Positions 25,538 through 35,290 of a stretch of 64,000 bases of DNA are shown here, one piece after another (positions within the stretch are counted from its first letter, which is position 1; every line of letters starts with the position of its first letter). Origin of the DNA: Pseudomonadota bacterium. GTDB lineage: Bacteria > Pseudomonadota > Gammaproteobacteria > Burkholderiales > Burkholderiaceae_E. The notes under the pieces are model-generated. The model had not been told where the DNA came from. It did not search any database and was given only the letters and a program-made list of their open reading frames with translations. Location: assembly GCA_023388075.1 (NCBI GenBank), contig JAEWGX010000049.1, positions 25,607 through 89,606 of the forward strand, written 5' to 3'. The translations under genes and the position numbers were made by a program.

Positions 25538-26578
25538 ATGGCGACCGCGAACGACGACATCACGCTCCGGATCGATGGCCGCGAGGTCGTCGTCACGCAT
25601 CCGGGGAAGCTGCTGATCCGCGATGCCAGGGTCACCAAGCTGGACCTGGTGAATTACTACGTCTCGGTGGCTGACGCGGCCCTGCGTGGCGCCGGCGGGC
25701 GGCCCTGCGTGCTGGTGCGCTACCCGAACGGCATCGACGGCGAGTTCTTCTTCCAGAAGCGCGCCCCGGCGAAGCGGCCGGATTGGGTGGAGGTCGCCAC
25801 GATCCGCTTCCCGTCCGGCCGCAGCGCCGAGGAGGTGGTGCCACGCACTGCCGCCGACCTCGCCTGGATGGCGAACCTCGCCTGCCTGGAGCTGCATCCG
25901 CATCCGGTCCGCGCGGAGGCGCTCGATCATCCCGACGAGCTGCGCATCGACCTCGATCCGGTGCCGGGCGTGGAATGGCCCCAGATCCGCGAGGTCGCGC
26001 AAGTCGTCCACGCGGCACTGGACGACTTCGGTCTCACCGGCTGGCCGAAGACGTCCGGCTCGCGCGGAATGCATGTGCTGGTGCGCATCGAGCGCCGCTG
26101 GAGCTTCGACGAAGTGCGCCGCGCGGCGCTCGCGCTGGCGCGCGACGTCGAACGCCGCGTGCCCGGTCTCGCCACCAGCGCCTGGTGGAAGGAGGAGCGT
26201 CACGGCGTCTTCGTCGACTACAACCAGAACGCGAAGGATCGCACCGTGAGCTCGGCCTGCTCGGTCCGGCCCAAGCCGGACGCCAGGGTGTCGACGCCGG
26301 TCAGCTGGCAGGAGCTCCCGGACTGCGACCCGGCCGACTTCACGCTCTGGACCGTCCCGAAGCGGCTCGCGGCGCAAGGCGATCCGCATGCGGCGATCGA
26401 CGCCCACGCGGATTCGCTCGAGCCGCTGCTGGAGCTCTCGGCGCGCCACGAGGCGGAAGGCAAGGGCGATGCACCGTGGCCGCCGCACTATCGCAAGGCC
26501 GCCGGCGAGCCCAGGCGCGCGCCGCCGTCAACCGGGCGGGCGAAGTCCGCGGTCGGGAGGCCGAAGGCGTCCGGCTGA
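25538..26578 (+). CDS. LigD polymerase/primase domain protein (stand-alone)
   Basis: 346 residues. This is the archaeo-eukaryotic primase-like polymerase module of bacterial LigD. The metal-binding aspartates are in LRIDLDP (Asp138 and Asp140) and FVDYNQ (Asp227); TSGSRGMHV is the nucleotide-binding loop. The protein has no ligase or phosphoesterase domain. It would extend ends during non-homologous end joining. A separate LigD-type ligase gene lies 570 bp away on the opposite strand. No Ku gene is in the window. The last 30 residues are basic and low-complexity. Confidence 0.92.
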   Translation: MATANDDITLRIDGREVVVTHPGKLLIRDARVTKLDLVNYYVSVADAALRGAGGRPCVLVRYPNGIDGEFFFQKRAPAKRPDWVEVATIRFPSGRSAEEVVPRTAADLAWMANLACLELHPHPVRAEALDHPDELRIDLDPVPGVEWPQIREVAQVVHAALDDFGLTGWPKTSGSRGMHVLVRIERRWSFDEVRRAALALARDVERRVPGLATSAWWKEERHGVFVDYNQNAKDRTVSSACSVRPKPDARVSTPVSWQELPDCDPADFTLWTVPKRLAAQGDPHAAIDAHADSLEPLLELSARHEAEGKGDAPWPPHYRKAAGEPRRAPPSTGRAKSAVGRPKASG

Positions 26579-26648
26579 TCGAGCCCCGATGTCCCAGGCT
26601 TGGGGCGAGCCTTGGGCGCCGCTGATCGACCTCCCCTCTAGATTGGCT

Positions 26649-26999
26649 CTACTTGCGCCAGTAGTCGTTGGCCGCGGCGATCGTCTGGAAATGCGTGGCG
26701 ACGACATGGGAGATGGCTATCAGGCTGTTCGGGTCATGCGCATAGGCCGGGCGCAATGCCTTGCGGATGTCGGCGTTCTTCTGCGTCGTCGCCACCGCCT
26801 TCTGGGAGAGCTTGACGGCCAGCGCGAAGCCTTCCTCGGGCGTGGCGGTGACCAGCGTCAGCCCGGTATCCTTCGGCGGGGCCTTGTCCTGCGCCCCTGC
26901 GTCGCCGATGCCGCCGACCAACAGCGCTGCCGCCAGCAACGGCGCAGCCAGCCAGCCCACGCGTGCTCCGTGCCGGTCACGGCGTTCGATCGCTTCCAT
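26649..26999 (-). CDS. Small secreted protein of unknown function
   Basis: 116 residues starting MEAIERRDRHG, chosen because GAGGAGG lies nine bases upstream. A hydrophobic signal peptide ends near residue 36 (GDAGAQDKAPP). The rest is helical and polar, with a LAVKLSQKAVATTQKNADIRKA segment. I do not recognise a family. It lies between the LigD polymerase and ligase genes. The 149-bp gap upstream holds a small inverted repeat (GCATC-AAC-GATGC near 27069-27081). Confidence 0.65.
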   Translation of the reverse strand: MEAIERRDRHGARVGWLAAPLLAAALLVGGIGDAGAQDKAPPKDTGLTLVTATPEEGFALAVKLSQKAVATTQKNADIRKALRPAYAHDPNSLIAISHVVATHFQTIAAANDYWRK

Positions 27000-27148
27000 C
27001 TGCCGAATCCTCCTCTCGAGCGGTGCTGCCAAGCGGTGCCTCGCCTCGTGCAAGGGGGCACCTAAAGATGCATCAACGATGCTTCTTTACCAATGGTAGC
27101 CCGCTGCGGGGAGGAGTCAAGGCGACGTCCGGGCCGGGCCCCGCGCCG

Positions 27149-28249
27149 TCACGCCCCGAATACCCTGGCCAGCTCGTAGGGCGTCGTCACCTCGAGCTGG
27201 TCGTAGCGGCAGTCGGCCGGCGCCTTGTCCGTACGCCACCGCACAAACTGGGTCGCATGGCGAAAGCGATCGCCCTGGAGATGGTCGTATCGGACCTCGC
27301 ATACTCGCTCGGGCCGCAACGGCTCCCAGCCAAGGTCCTTGCCGCCGCTCCACCGGCTCTGCGCGCCCGGCATGCGCTGCGCGTCGCCCACGGTCGCATT
27401 GCCCCAATCGCGCCAGGGATGCGAGGCAAGCGCATCCACGCGCAGCGGAGCCAGCTCGAGCAGCAGCTCCTCGCGTCGGGCCATCTTGAACGACGAGGTG
27501 ATGCCCACGTGATGCAGCACACCGGCCTCGTCGTACAACCCCAGCAGCAGCGAGCCGATCGCATCGTCGCGGTCCTTGTACCAGCGAAAGCCGGCGACGA
27601 CGCAGTCCGCCGTGCGGACGTGCTTGATCTTGAGCATCGCCCGTTTTCCAGGCTGGTAGACGGCGGACTCCAGCTTCGCGATCACCCCATCGAGCCCGGC
27701 GCCCTCGAACTGCGCGAGCCAGCGCTCGGCTTCGGCCGGGTCCCGCGTGACCGGGGTGAGATGAAGCGGCGGCTTCATGCCCGCCACCAAGCGCTCCAGC
27801 CGTGAGCGTCGCTCGGCCTGCGGCAACGCCATCGTGGAGGCACCGTCCGCCGCCAGCAGGTCGAAGGCGACGAAGCGCGCCGGCGTTTCCCTCGCCAGCT
27901 TGTCCACGCGCGACGCAGCCGGGTGGATGCGTTGCTGGAGCGCATCGAAGTCCAGTCCATCGGGCGAAGCGACGACGATCTCGCCGTCGAGCACGCAGCC
28001 TTGCGGCAGGATCTCCACCAGCGCCTGCTCGAGCTCCGGAAAGTAGCGATTGAGCGGCTTCAACTCGCGGCTTTGCAGCACCACCTGCGACCCCTCGCGA
28101 AAGACGATCGCGCGAAAGCCGTCCCACTTGGGCTCGAAGAGGAAACCAGGCTCAGCGGGAATCGCCTGCGCGATCCTGGCGAGCATCGGCTGGATCGGCG
28201 GGGCCGGCAGCGCGGAGCCGCTTCGCTTCGTGCTTGCGGTACTGGTCAT
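27149..28249 (-). CDS. ATP-dependent DNA ligase, LigD ligase domain type (stand-alone)
   Basis: 366 residues. The adenylated lysine is Lys41 in [10 protein letters not shown]; other nucleotidyltransferase motifs are [26 protein letters not shown] and MLKIKH in order. The C-terminal OB-fold region contains [21 protein letters not shown]. It seals double-strand breaks, most likely in non-homologous end joining with the nearby LigD polymerase. It is separate from the polymerase instead of fused, and lacks the phosphoesterase domain of Pseudomonas-type LigD. Confidence 0.93.
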   Translation of the reverse strand: MTSTASTKRSGSALPAPPIQPMLARIAQAIPAEPGFLFEPKWDGFRAIVFREGSQVVLQSRELKPLNRYFPELEQALVEILPQGCVLDGEIVVASPDGLDFDALQQRIHPAASRVDKLARETPARFVAFDLLAADGASTMALPQAERRSRLERLVAGMKPPLHLTPVTRDPAEAERWLAQFEGAGLDGVIAKLESAVYQPGKRAMLKIKHVRTADCVVAGFRWYKDRDDAIGSLLLGLYDEAGVLHHVGITSSFKMARREELLLELAPLRVDALASHPWRDWGNATVGDAQRMPGAQSRWSGGKDLGWEPLRPERVCEVRYDHLQGDRFRHATQFVRWRTDKAPADCRYDQLEVTTPYELARVFGA

Positions 28250-28324
28250 GCCACCTACTGTAGCGCGAGGCAGGGCGGCGTGCAGGAGGGCTCCTGCCTG
28301 GCCGGTGCAGGCTTTCGCGTCGTG

Positions 28325-29049
<725 letters not shown>

Positions 29050-29053
<4 letters not shown>

Positions 29054-30315
29054 GAGCGGATCGCCTGCACCGGATCCATGCGCGCCGCGCGCCGGGCCGG
29101 GATCACCGCCGCCAGCAGCCCGACGACGCAGGCGAGGAGCGCGGCCTGCAGCGCGAGCATCGGGGCCAGCTCGGCGGCGAACATCGCCCCGCCGTCCGGG
29201 CTCTTGATCACCCGCGAGAAGAACACGAGCAGGCCGTAGGCGAGCGCGATGCCGAGGAGCGACCCCACCAGCCCGACCAGCCCGCCCTGCAGCAGGAACA
29301 CCGCGAGAATGCGCCGCCGGCCCGCGCCCATCGCGCGCAGGATCCCGATCTCGCGCTGCTTCTGGACGACGCTCACCACCAGCACGCTGGAGATGCCGAG
29401 CGCCACGATGATCACGACGAAGCTGCGGATCAGCGTGTTTGACACGCTCTGGTTCGAAAGCGCGTTGAGCAGGCCGGCGTTGGTCTGCATCCAGCTGTCC
29501 ACGGTGAGGCCCGTCTGCGCCCGCAGCTCGTCGGCCACCCGGTTCGCGTCGAAGAGAGAGGTGACGGTAAGGTCGATGTTCGAGACGCCGCCCGGCAGGT
29601 CCAGCAGCGTCTGCGCGAGCTTCAGCGTCACGAAGACCCAGCGCCGGTTGAGGTCGCGGTTGCCCATGTCGAAGAGCCCGTGGATGTCCAGCGTCTCGCT
29701 GCGGCCCTCCGCCGAGGTGACCCGCAGCTTGTCGCCGACGCCCACGCCGAGATCGCGCGCGAGCTCGATGCCGATGAGCGTCCCCGTGCCGGAGAGCTCG
29801 AAGCGACCGCGCGTCATGTACTCCTCCATCCGCACCACCTGCCGGTAGGCGTCCGGCTGCACGCCGAGGATCGCGACGCTGCGGTTGCTGCTGCCGCGCG
29901 CGGCAAAGGCGGGGCCGCTCGCCACGGGCGAGACCGCCAGGACACCGGGCGTCGCGGCGGCCAGGGCCGCGATCCTTTCCCACTGGTCCACCGACCGCAG
30001 CCGCTGCTCGCGCGGCTGGACGACGGCAGCCACCGCGCGGTCCGCCTCTGCCGGCACTACCCGGCGCGTCACCTCCTCCAGCGGCCGGATCACCACGTGG
30101 GCCTGCGAACCCATCGAGCGATCGATGATGGTCGCCTGCAACTGGTTGATCAGCTGGGTGAGGAAAATGATGACCGCGACCCCGCCGGTGACACCGGCGA
30201 GGATCAGCACGCTCTGCATCCGGCCTTCGCGCAGGTAGCGCAGGGCCACCAGCAGCTCGAAGGGCATCCAGCGCGCCCACCGCGAGACGGCATGCCGGCG
30301 TCCGCCGCTCGCCAT
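29050..30315 (-). CDS. ABC transporter permease, FtsX/MacB family
   Basis: 421 residues starting MASGGRRH. It has an N-terminal membrane segment (about 32-52), a large periplasmic domain (about 55-280), and three more membrane segments near the C-terminus with the [24 protein letters not shown]tsX block. This four-segment layout is diagnostic for LolC/MacB-type proteins. The upstream adaptor gene ends 11 bp before. The start is close to a possible second start (MPFELL, codon 17). Confidence 0.92.
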
Positions 30316-30326
30316 CGCCGTTCGCC

Positions 30327-31580
30327 TCAACCGGAGATGAAGGAGGGCACCTCGATGCCCCGCCCAGGCGCCGTCGAGCCGGTGGCGCGCACCCGGTCGC
30401 CGTCCACCGCCTTCTCCGTCTGCGGGATCACCAGGTCGCCTTCCGCCAGCCCCGTCGCGATCTCGACGGCGCCGACGCCGCGCAGGCCCAGCGTCACCGG
30501 GGCACGGACGGCGCGGCCGTCGCGCACTGCGAGCACCCACGGCGACGCGCGATCGGCATCGCGCACGGCGCCCGCGGGCAGCACCAGCGCATCGGCCTTC
30601 TCGCCGCCGAGCAGCTCCACCGACACAGTCATGTCCGGCCGCAGGAACGCCGGCGCGTCCGGGACGGCCAGCCGGACCTCGATGGTGCCTCGCTGCGGAT
30701 CGACCGCCGGGGCGACGTAGCTGAGCTTGGCATCGAACGGCTGGCCGGGAAAGGCGTCGGCCTCCGCGCGAGCCGGCATTCCGGGCCGCAGGAGCCGCAG
30801 GTGCTTCTCGTCGATACCGGCGTCGATGCGCATCTCGCCCTGGGCCGCCAGTGACAGCAGCACGCTGCCCGGCTGCGCCATGCTGCCCGGCTCGGCGTGC
30901 CGCGCCAGCACGATCGCATCGACCGGGCTCACGATCGCGAGGCGATCCAGCCGCGCCCGCGCCACCTGCAGCGCGGCCGTGGCCTGCTCCACCCGCGCCA
31001 TCGCCAGTGCCCGCTCGACGCCCTTGTCCTCGTTGGCCTGCGCCTGCACGCGCGCCGACTCCAGGACGCTGCGCGCGGTGTCGCGGACCCGCCGGGCTTC
31101 GTCCAGCCGCTGGCGGGAGTAGAAGCCTCGCGCCACCAGGTCTCGTGCCCGCTGGAACTCGCGCTCGGCCGCGTCGAAAGCGGCCTGTGCCTGCACGACC
31201 GCCTGGCTCGCCATCGGCGCCGCCACCGACGCCTGCTGCTCGGCGCGGTTGCGCGCCTCGGCCAGCGCCGCCTGCGCCTGCTGCAATGCAGCCCGCGCCT
31301 CGCCGTCCGACAACTGGATCAGGAGCCCCCCGGCCGGGACGCGATCACCCTCGCGTACCCGCACCTCCTGCACCACCGCGGTCACCTCGGCGCCGATGTC
31401 GATTCGCGCGGGCGCGTTGAGACGGCCGGTGGCCACCACCGATTGCACGATGCGCGCGCGGGCCACCGGTACCACCTGGACCTGGGTTGCCCGCGCATCG
31501 AAGAGCAGGACCGCGGCCAAGGCGGCCACGACGACGGCGACGACGACGAACCCCGTGCCCCACCTCGCGAACGGCTTCAT
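30327..31580 (-). CDS. HlyD/MacA-family periplasmic adaptor
   Basis: 417 residues from MKPFARWG, with a membrane anchor at about 8-29. The hairpin-lipoyl-beta-barrel architecture is visible: [24 protein letters not shown], a long Ala/Gln-rich coiled-coil, then [20 protein letters not shown] and [17 protein letters not shown]. With the MacB-like permease and LolD-like ATPase it forms a tripartite efflux or export system (MacA-like). A start 24 codons further upstream is possible. Confidence 0.92.
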   Translation of the reverse strand: MKPFARWGTGFVVVAVVVAALAAVLLFDARATQVQVVPVARARIVQSVVATGRLNAPARIDIGAEVTAVVQEVRVREGDRVPAGGLLIQLSDGEARAALQQAQAALAEARNRAEQQASVAAPMASQAVVQAQAAFDAAEREFQRARDLVARGFYSRQRLDEARRVRDTARSVLESARVQAQANEDKGVERALAMARVEQATAALQVARARLDRLAIVSPVDAIVLARHAEPGSMAQPGSVLLSLAAQGEMRIDAGIDEKHLRLLRPGMPARAEADAFPGQPFDAKLSYVAPAVDPQRGTIEVRLAVPDAPAFLRPDMTVSVELLGGEKADALVLPAGAVRDADRASPWVLAVRDGRAVRAPVTLGLRGVGAVEIATGLAEGDLVIPQTEKAVDGDRVRATGSTAPGRGIEVPSFISG

Positions 31581-31657
31581 CTCGGGCCGCCGCCCCCGGC
31601 TCCCGCGGGAAGCAGCCAATGCAGTGAGCGCCGGGGTGGTTCCATTGCCCAAGCGTA

Positions 31658-32140
31658 TCAGGCGGCGCCGTCCCCCGCCTGCGGCTGGGTCAACACCGCC
31701 CCGTCCGCATCGCGCACCTCCACGCTGATCGGTATCGCCGGGCCCACGCTGCGGGTGACCGTGCAGAAATCCTCGAACTGGCGGACCGCGCGCTCGACGT
31801 GCGCCAGCTCCCGCGCCGCGACGCCCAGCGTCAGCACCGCCTTCATGCCCAGCACGCGCAGGCGGCCCTGCGGATTGCGGCCCACTTCCGCGTGGACGGT
31901 GCAGGACATCGGCTCCGGGTCCTGCTTGTACTTGCGCAGGGCGAAGAGCAGCGAGTCCGACAGGCAGCTACCGACCGATGCCGCGAGAAGCTGCACCGGC
32001 GACGGCCCCTGTCCGCCGCCGAGCGGTGGCGGCTCGTCCGCCACCAGCGCCGGCACCTCGTTGCCGAACTCGATCCGCAATCGATAGTCCGCCTCCTGGG
32101 TGAGGTTGACCACCACCTGTTCGTTGCTTCCGTTGGTCAT
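31658..32140 (-). CDS. OsmC family protein linked to the sulfur locus
   Basis: 160 residues. OsmC/Ohr fold with Cys59 in ASVGSCLSDSLL and Cys126 in FEDFCTVTRS. It is the only other gene on the strand of the persulfide-dioxygenase gene, 13 bp downstream of it. OsmC proteins can handle sulfur-containing peroxides and persulfides, so the pairing is sensible. It belongs to a different subgroup from the OsmC protein at 19392 (about 20% alike by eye). Confidence 0.9.
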   Translation of the reverse strand: MTNGSNEQVVVNLTQEADYRLRIEFGNEVPALVADEPPPLGGGQGPSPVQLLAASVGSCLSDSLLFALRKYKQDPEPMSCTVHAEVGRNPQGRLRVLGMKAVLTLGVAARELAHVERAVRQFEDFCTVTRSVGPAIPISVEVRDADGAVLTQPQAGDGAA

Positions 32141-32153
32141 TCGTCTCTCCAGC

Positions 32154-33014
32154 TCAGAGCGCGTTCACCGGGATCTTCAGGTACGACACGCCGTTGTCCT
32201 CGGCAGGGGGCAGCTCGCCGGCCCGGATGTTCACCTGCACCGACGGCAGGATCAGCGTCGGCATCTCCAGGGTGGCGTCGCGGCGGGTGCGCATCTCCAC
32301 GAACTCCGCCTCCGTCACGCCATCATGGATGTGGATGTTGCCCGCACGCTGGGCCGCCACCGTCGTCTCCCATGCCGGCTCGCGGCCCTGGGGCGGGTAG
32401 TCGTGGCACATGAAGAGCCGCGTCTGCGGCGGCAGCTCGAGCAGCTTGCGCACCGAGCGGTACAGCGCATGGGCATCGCCCCCGGGGAAGTCGCAGCGCG
32501 CCGTGCCGACGTCCGGCATGAACAGCGTATCGCCCACGAAGACCGCGTCGTCCACCTTGTAGGCCATGCAGGCGGGCGTGTGCCCCGGTACCGACATCGC
32601 CTCGGCATGCAGCTCGCCGATCCGGAAGGACTCGCCGTCCCGCAGGAGGTGGTCGAACTGGCTGCCGTCCGGCCGGAACTCCGGCTCCAGGTTGAAGATG
32701 CCCTTGAACACGTCCTGGACGTGCGCGATGGCGGCGCCGATCGCGATCTTTCCGCCCACCTGCCTGCGCAGATAGTGCGCCGCCGAGAGATGGTCCGCAT
32801 GGGCATGGGTCTCCAGCAGCCACTCGACCTTCAGGTCCTTCTCCCGGATGAAGTCGATCAGGCGATCCGCCGACGTGGTGCGGGTGCGGCCGGACTTCGG
32901 GTCGTAATCGAGCACCGAGTCGATGACCGCGCAGGTGCCGCCCGGCCGGTCGTAGACGACGTAGCTGATCGTCCAGGTGGCCTTGTCAAAGAAGGCTTCG
33001 ACGGAGGGTTTCAT
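32154..33014 (-). CDS. blh: MBL-fold persulfide dioxygenase-like hydrolase (Blh/ETHE1 type)
   Basis: 286 residues from MKPSVEAFFD. The metallo-beta-lactamase motif THAHADHL gives His70, His72, Asp74 and His75; further ligands are the histidine in SVPGHTPACM and the one in MCHDYPP. The fold and length match the ETHE1-like persulfide dioxygenase part of BLH, which oxidises glutathione persulfide to sulfite. Only the dioxygenase domain is present; the rhodanese-like domain of BLH is on a separate gene at 34383. It is divergent from the BigR-type gene with a shared operator. Confidence 0.92.
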   Translation of the reverse strand: MKPSVEAFFDKATWTISYVVYDRPGGTCAVIDSVLDYDPKSGRTRTTSADRLIDFIREKDLKVEWLLETHAHADHLSAAHYLRRQVGGKIAIGAAIAHVQDVFKGIFNLEPEFRPDGSQFDHLLRDGESFRIGELHAEAMSVPGHTPACMAYKVDDAVFVGDTLFMPDVGTARCDFPGGDAHALYRSVRKLLELPPQTRLFMCHDYPPQGREPAWETTVAAQRAGNIHIHDGVTEAEFVEMRTRRDATLEMPTLILPSVQVNIRAGELPPAEDNGVSYLKIPVNAL

Positions 33015-33048
33015 GTGCGCTCCCTGGTATTCGGTTTGGATGAATCCT

Positions 33049-33077
33049 ATTCTATTGACTAATATATTGTTTGTCAA
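33049..33077 (-). promoter_or_regulatory. Promoter of the persulfide dioxygenase gene (TTGACA-17-TAGAAT)
   Basis: On the minus strand, TTGACA occupies 33072-33077 and TAGAAT 33049-33054, with a 17-base spacer: a close match to sigma-70. Transcription would begin about 33042, 28 bp before the ATG of the hydrolase gene. The -35 box lies inside the inverted repeat at 33059-33085. Confidence 0.75.
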
Positions 33078-33083
33078 TATACT
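33055..33083 (+). promoter_or_regulatory. Promoter of the BigR-type repressor gene (TTGACT-17-TATACT)
   Basis: TTGACT at 33055-33060 and TATACT at 33078-33083 are separated by exactly 17 bases. Transcription would start about 33090, 29 bp before the GTG start of the regulator. This promoter faces away from the one above and overlaps it almost completely, so one bound repressor could shut both. Confidence 0.75.
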
Positions 33084-33085
33084 AT
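33059..33085. promoter_or_regulatory. AT-rich inverted-repeat operator of the BigR-type regulator
   Basis: Arms CTAATATATTG (33059-33069) and CAATATACTAT (33075-33085) are inverted repeats matching at 8 of 11 positions around five bases. The element is strikingly AT-rich against the surrounding GC-rich sequence. BigR-type repressors bind AT-rich palindromes with such half-sites. It covers one -35 and one -10 of the two divergent promoters. Confidence 0.75.
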
Positions 33086-33118
33086 CCGGAGCTTAATCGA
33101 CATCCAAGAGGTGACTCA

Positions 33119-33454
33119 GTGCAGGTCGAAGTTGCAATCGATCTTCAGGCGCTGCGCAGCGCGGCCGATTCCGCCTGCCGGTTGATGAAGGTCTTCTCCA
33201 ATCCGGACCGGCTCCTCCTGCTGTGCCAGCTCTCGCAAGGCGAGCGGCGCGTGGGCGAGCTGCAGGAGCTGGTCGGAATCGGACAACCCACCTTGTCGCA
33301 GCAGCTGGGCGTGCTCCGGGAAGAAGGGCTGGTGGCCACCCGCCGCGAGGGCAAGCAGATCCACTATCGCATCGCCAGCCCCCAGGCCCTGGCGGTGCTG
33401 CAGGTCCTGTACGAGCAGTTCTGCGATCAACCCAAGGGGGAAGCGACGTGCTGA
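33119..33454 (+). CDS. bigR: ArsR-family persulfide-sensing repressor (BigR/SqrR type)
   Basis: 111 residues from GTG at 33119, which follows AAGAGG by seven bases. The winged helix includes LQELVGIGQPTLSQQLGVLREEGLVATRREG. Cysteines at positions 36 and 102 are 66 residues apart, the same spacing as the redox pair known in BigR/SqrR that forms a tetrasulfide bridge with persulfide. Two more cysteines (20 and 111) are extra. It is the first gene of an operon with two YeeE/YedE halves and a rhodanese-like protein, and overlaps the first by seven bases. Confidence 0.9.
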   Translation: MQVEVAIDLQALRSAADSACRLMKVFSNPDRLLLLCQLSQGERRVGELQELVGIGQPTLSQQLGVLREEGLVATRREGKQIHYRIASPQALAVLQVLYEQFCDQPKGEATC

Positions 33455-33879
33455 TCGACTGGCACCACTTCACGCCCTGGGCGTCGCTTGCCGGCGGCAT
33501 CCTGCTGGGGCTCGCCTCCGCGGTCTTCATCCTCCTGAACGGGCGCATCCTCGGCATCAGCGGGATCGTGGGCGGCCTGTTGCGGCCGAGGCCAGGTGAC
33601 AGCGGTTGGCGCGTCTCGTTCCTGCTGGGCATGCTGGCGGCACCGCTGCTCTACGCCGTCGTCGTCGGCCTTCCGGCGGTGCGCATCGATGCGAGCTGGG
33701 CGACTCTGCTCGTGGCCGGCGTGATGGTGGGATTCGGCACGCGCTACGGCTCCGGCTGCACCAGCGGCCACGGCGTGTGCGGTCTGTCGCGGCTTTCGCC
33801 CCGATCGCTTGCGGCAACCGTGGCCTTCATGGCCGCCGGCTTCGTCACGGTCTACTTCGGGCGTCATGCCTTCGCCTGA
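33448..33879 (+). CDS. YeeE/YedE family half-transporter (first half)
   Basis: 143 residues from GTG at 33448, overlapping the repressor stop. Four membrane segments. The signature loop [24 protein letters not shown] carries two cysteines that in the thiosulfate transporter TsuA/YeeE form part of the conduction path. Each half corresponds to half of a YeeE; this gene and the next are needed together. It likely moves a sulfur species such as thiosulfate. Confidence 0.9.
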   Translation: MLIDWHHFTPWASLAGGILLGLASAVFILLNGRILGISGIVGGLLRPRPGDSGWRVSFLLGMLAAPLLYAVVVGLPAVRIDASWATLLVAGVMVGFGTRYGSGCTSGHGVCGLSRLSPRSLAATVAFMAAGFVTVYFGRHAFA

Positions 33880-33942
33880 CGCCCCCTTTGCCCGACCTCT
33901 TTCTACCTCCGATGCCCCCTTCGACGCTCTCGAGAAACACCG

Positions 33943-34383
33943 ATGAATCGCCTCACTGAATTCCTGGTCGGCCTGCTCTTCGGCACCGGCCTCATCCTCT
34001 CCGGCATGACCGATCCCGGCAAGGTGCTCGGCTTCCTGGATCTCTTCGGCAGCTGGGATCCGTCGCTTGCCCTCGTCATGGGCGGCGCCATCCTGGTCGG
34101 CGTGTTCGCCTTCGCCGTTGCCAGGAAGCGCACCACCACCTTCCTCGGCGGGGCCATGCACCTGCCGACTGCCCGCGACATCGACAAGCGCCTGCTCGTC
34201 GGCGGACTCGTCTTCGGCGCCGGCTGGGGACTGGCCGGGTTCTGCCCGGGGCCGGCGATCGTCTCCCTGGGCGCAGGGCAGCCCAAGGCGGCCGTGTTCG
34301 TGCTGGCCATGCTGGCCGGGATGCTGGTCCACGAGCTCCTCGACCGGCGCTCGCAACCCTCGCTACCGGTAGGAGCGCACTGA
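33943..34383 (+). CDS. YeeE/YedE family half-transporter (second half, DUF6691-like)
   Basis: 146 residues with four hydrophobic segments. The opening FLVGLLFGTGLILSGMTDPGKVLGFLDLFG is typical of the second half of YeeE/YedE transporters, and GWGLAGFCPGPAI carries the conserved cysteine. It follows the first half by 63 bp and shares one base with the start of the next gene (TGATG). Together the halves probably transport thiosulfate or a related sulfur compound. Confidence 0.9.
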   Translation: MNRLTEFLVGLLFGTGLILSGMTDPGKVLGFLDLFGSWDPSLALVMGGAILVGVFAFAVARKRTTTFLGGAMHLPTARDIDKRLLVGGLVFGAGWGLAGFCPGPAIVSLGAGQPKAAVFVLAMLAGMLVHELLDRRSQPSLPVGAH

Positions 34384-34724
34384 TGCCCCTGAACATTCGC
34401 CACCTCGGCCCCGGCTTCGCCGTGACCGGGCAGGTCACGCCGCAGGACCTGCCGGAGGTCGCCGCGCTCGGCTTCGCCACGGTCATCAACAACCGACCGG
34501 ACGGCGAGGCCGGTGACCAGCCGCCGAGCGACGAAGTCTCGCGGGCGGCTCGTGCCGCCGGCCTGCACTATGTTCATCTGCCGGTAGCGGGCGGCACCAT
34601 CACCCCGGCGCAGGCAACGGCGATGCGGGAGGCGCTGGCCGCGGCGCCGGGCCCGGTCCTGGCCTTCTGCCGGTCCGGTGCGCGCTCGGGCAAGCTCTAC
34701 GAGCTGGCGCAGTCGGCCGCCTGA
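34383..34724 (+). CDS. TIGR01244/DUF442 rhodanese-DSP-like sulfur transferase
   Basis: 113 residues. The active loop FCRSGARSG with Cys96 has the CRxGxR pattern of rhodaneses and DSP-like sulfurtransferases. In BLH proteins of other bacteria this domain is fused to the persulfide dioxygenase; here it is separate, on the other strand of the same locus. It would move sulfane sulfur to an acceptor such as glutathione for the dioxygenase to oxidise. Confidence 0.9.
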   Translation: MPLNIRHLGPGFAVTGQVTPQDLPEVAALGFATVINNRPDGEAGDQPPSDEVSRAARAAGLHYVHLPVAGGTITPAQATAMREALAAAPGPVLAFCRSGARSGKLYELAQSAA

Positions 34725-34741
34725 GCGCCGGCATCGGGCTG

Positions 34742-34876
34742 ATGCTGGCGGAAGTGAAGGGGCCGGTCATGGACCGGCTGAAGAGCCCTGAGCTCGGCGA
34801 GCGGCTGCGCGACCGCATCTACCTGAGCGTGCACGACGCATTCGTCGACGCGGCGCGCTCCGCGCCCCCACGCTGA
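34742..34876 (+). pseudogene. Short 44-codon ORF, possible gene remnant
   Basis: A 44-residue reading frame, MLAEVKGPVMDRLK... ending DAARSAPPR, lies in the 152-bp gap after the rhodanese gene. Its composition is amphipathic and protein-like, with no signal peptide or membrane segment. No ribosome binding site is apparent. It may be the end of a lost gene or a small protein. I recognise no family. It ends one base before the convergent gene's last codon. Confidence 0.3.
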
Positions 34877-35182
34877 TCAACCAGGCGGCGTGCCGATCGC
34901 CCGCGCGATCGCGACGCCTTCCGCCGGGGTGTCGCCGCTTGCGGACGGCCTGCCGGCGCGGTGATACCAGTAGTCGGCGTTGGCGAGGTCGCCCTCGACC
35001 CGATGCAGCCAGGCATGCACCCACGCGCTGTCGCGGTCGTCCTGGGCCTGGACGATCTCGTGCGCGGTCTGCCAGTCGCCGCGCAGGCCGTGCCAGAGGG
35101 CGAGAAGCGGCGGCGATGCAGCGGCGGGTGGCCGGCCGGCGTCGAGGCTCGCTTCGAAGGAAGTGGGATCCGGATCGGTCAT
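34877..35182 (-). CDS. Conserved hypothetical protein of about 100 residues
   Basis: About 101 residues from ATG at 35182, or 105 from a GTG four codons earlier; neither has a clear ribosome binding site. The core [53 protein letters not shown] is a helical, tryptophan- and histidine-rich pattern that recurs in small hypothetical proteins of proteobacteria, resembling tetratricopeptide-like helices. Function is unknown. It stands alone between convergent and same-strand neighbours. Confidence 0.7.
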   Translation of the reverse strand: MTDPDPTSFEASLDAGRPPAAASPPLLALWHGLRGDWQTAHEIVQAQDDRDSAWVHAWLHRVEGDLANADYWYHRAGRPSASGDTPAEGVAIARAIGTPPG

Positions 35183-35290
35183 CGTCGCCGTCACTGTACT
35201 CCGTTCGTCCGCACGGCGGTACGCCGCGGGGCTGCGAATCCTGGAGATGAAGCTCGGCGGGTGAGGAGCGGTGGGGCGCGCCGCCGAATC

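Noticed and set aside
26649..27148. A Ku gene or remnant between the LigD modules
   Set aside because: The only gene there encodes a small protein with a signal peptide and has no Ku features.
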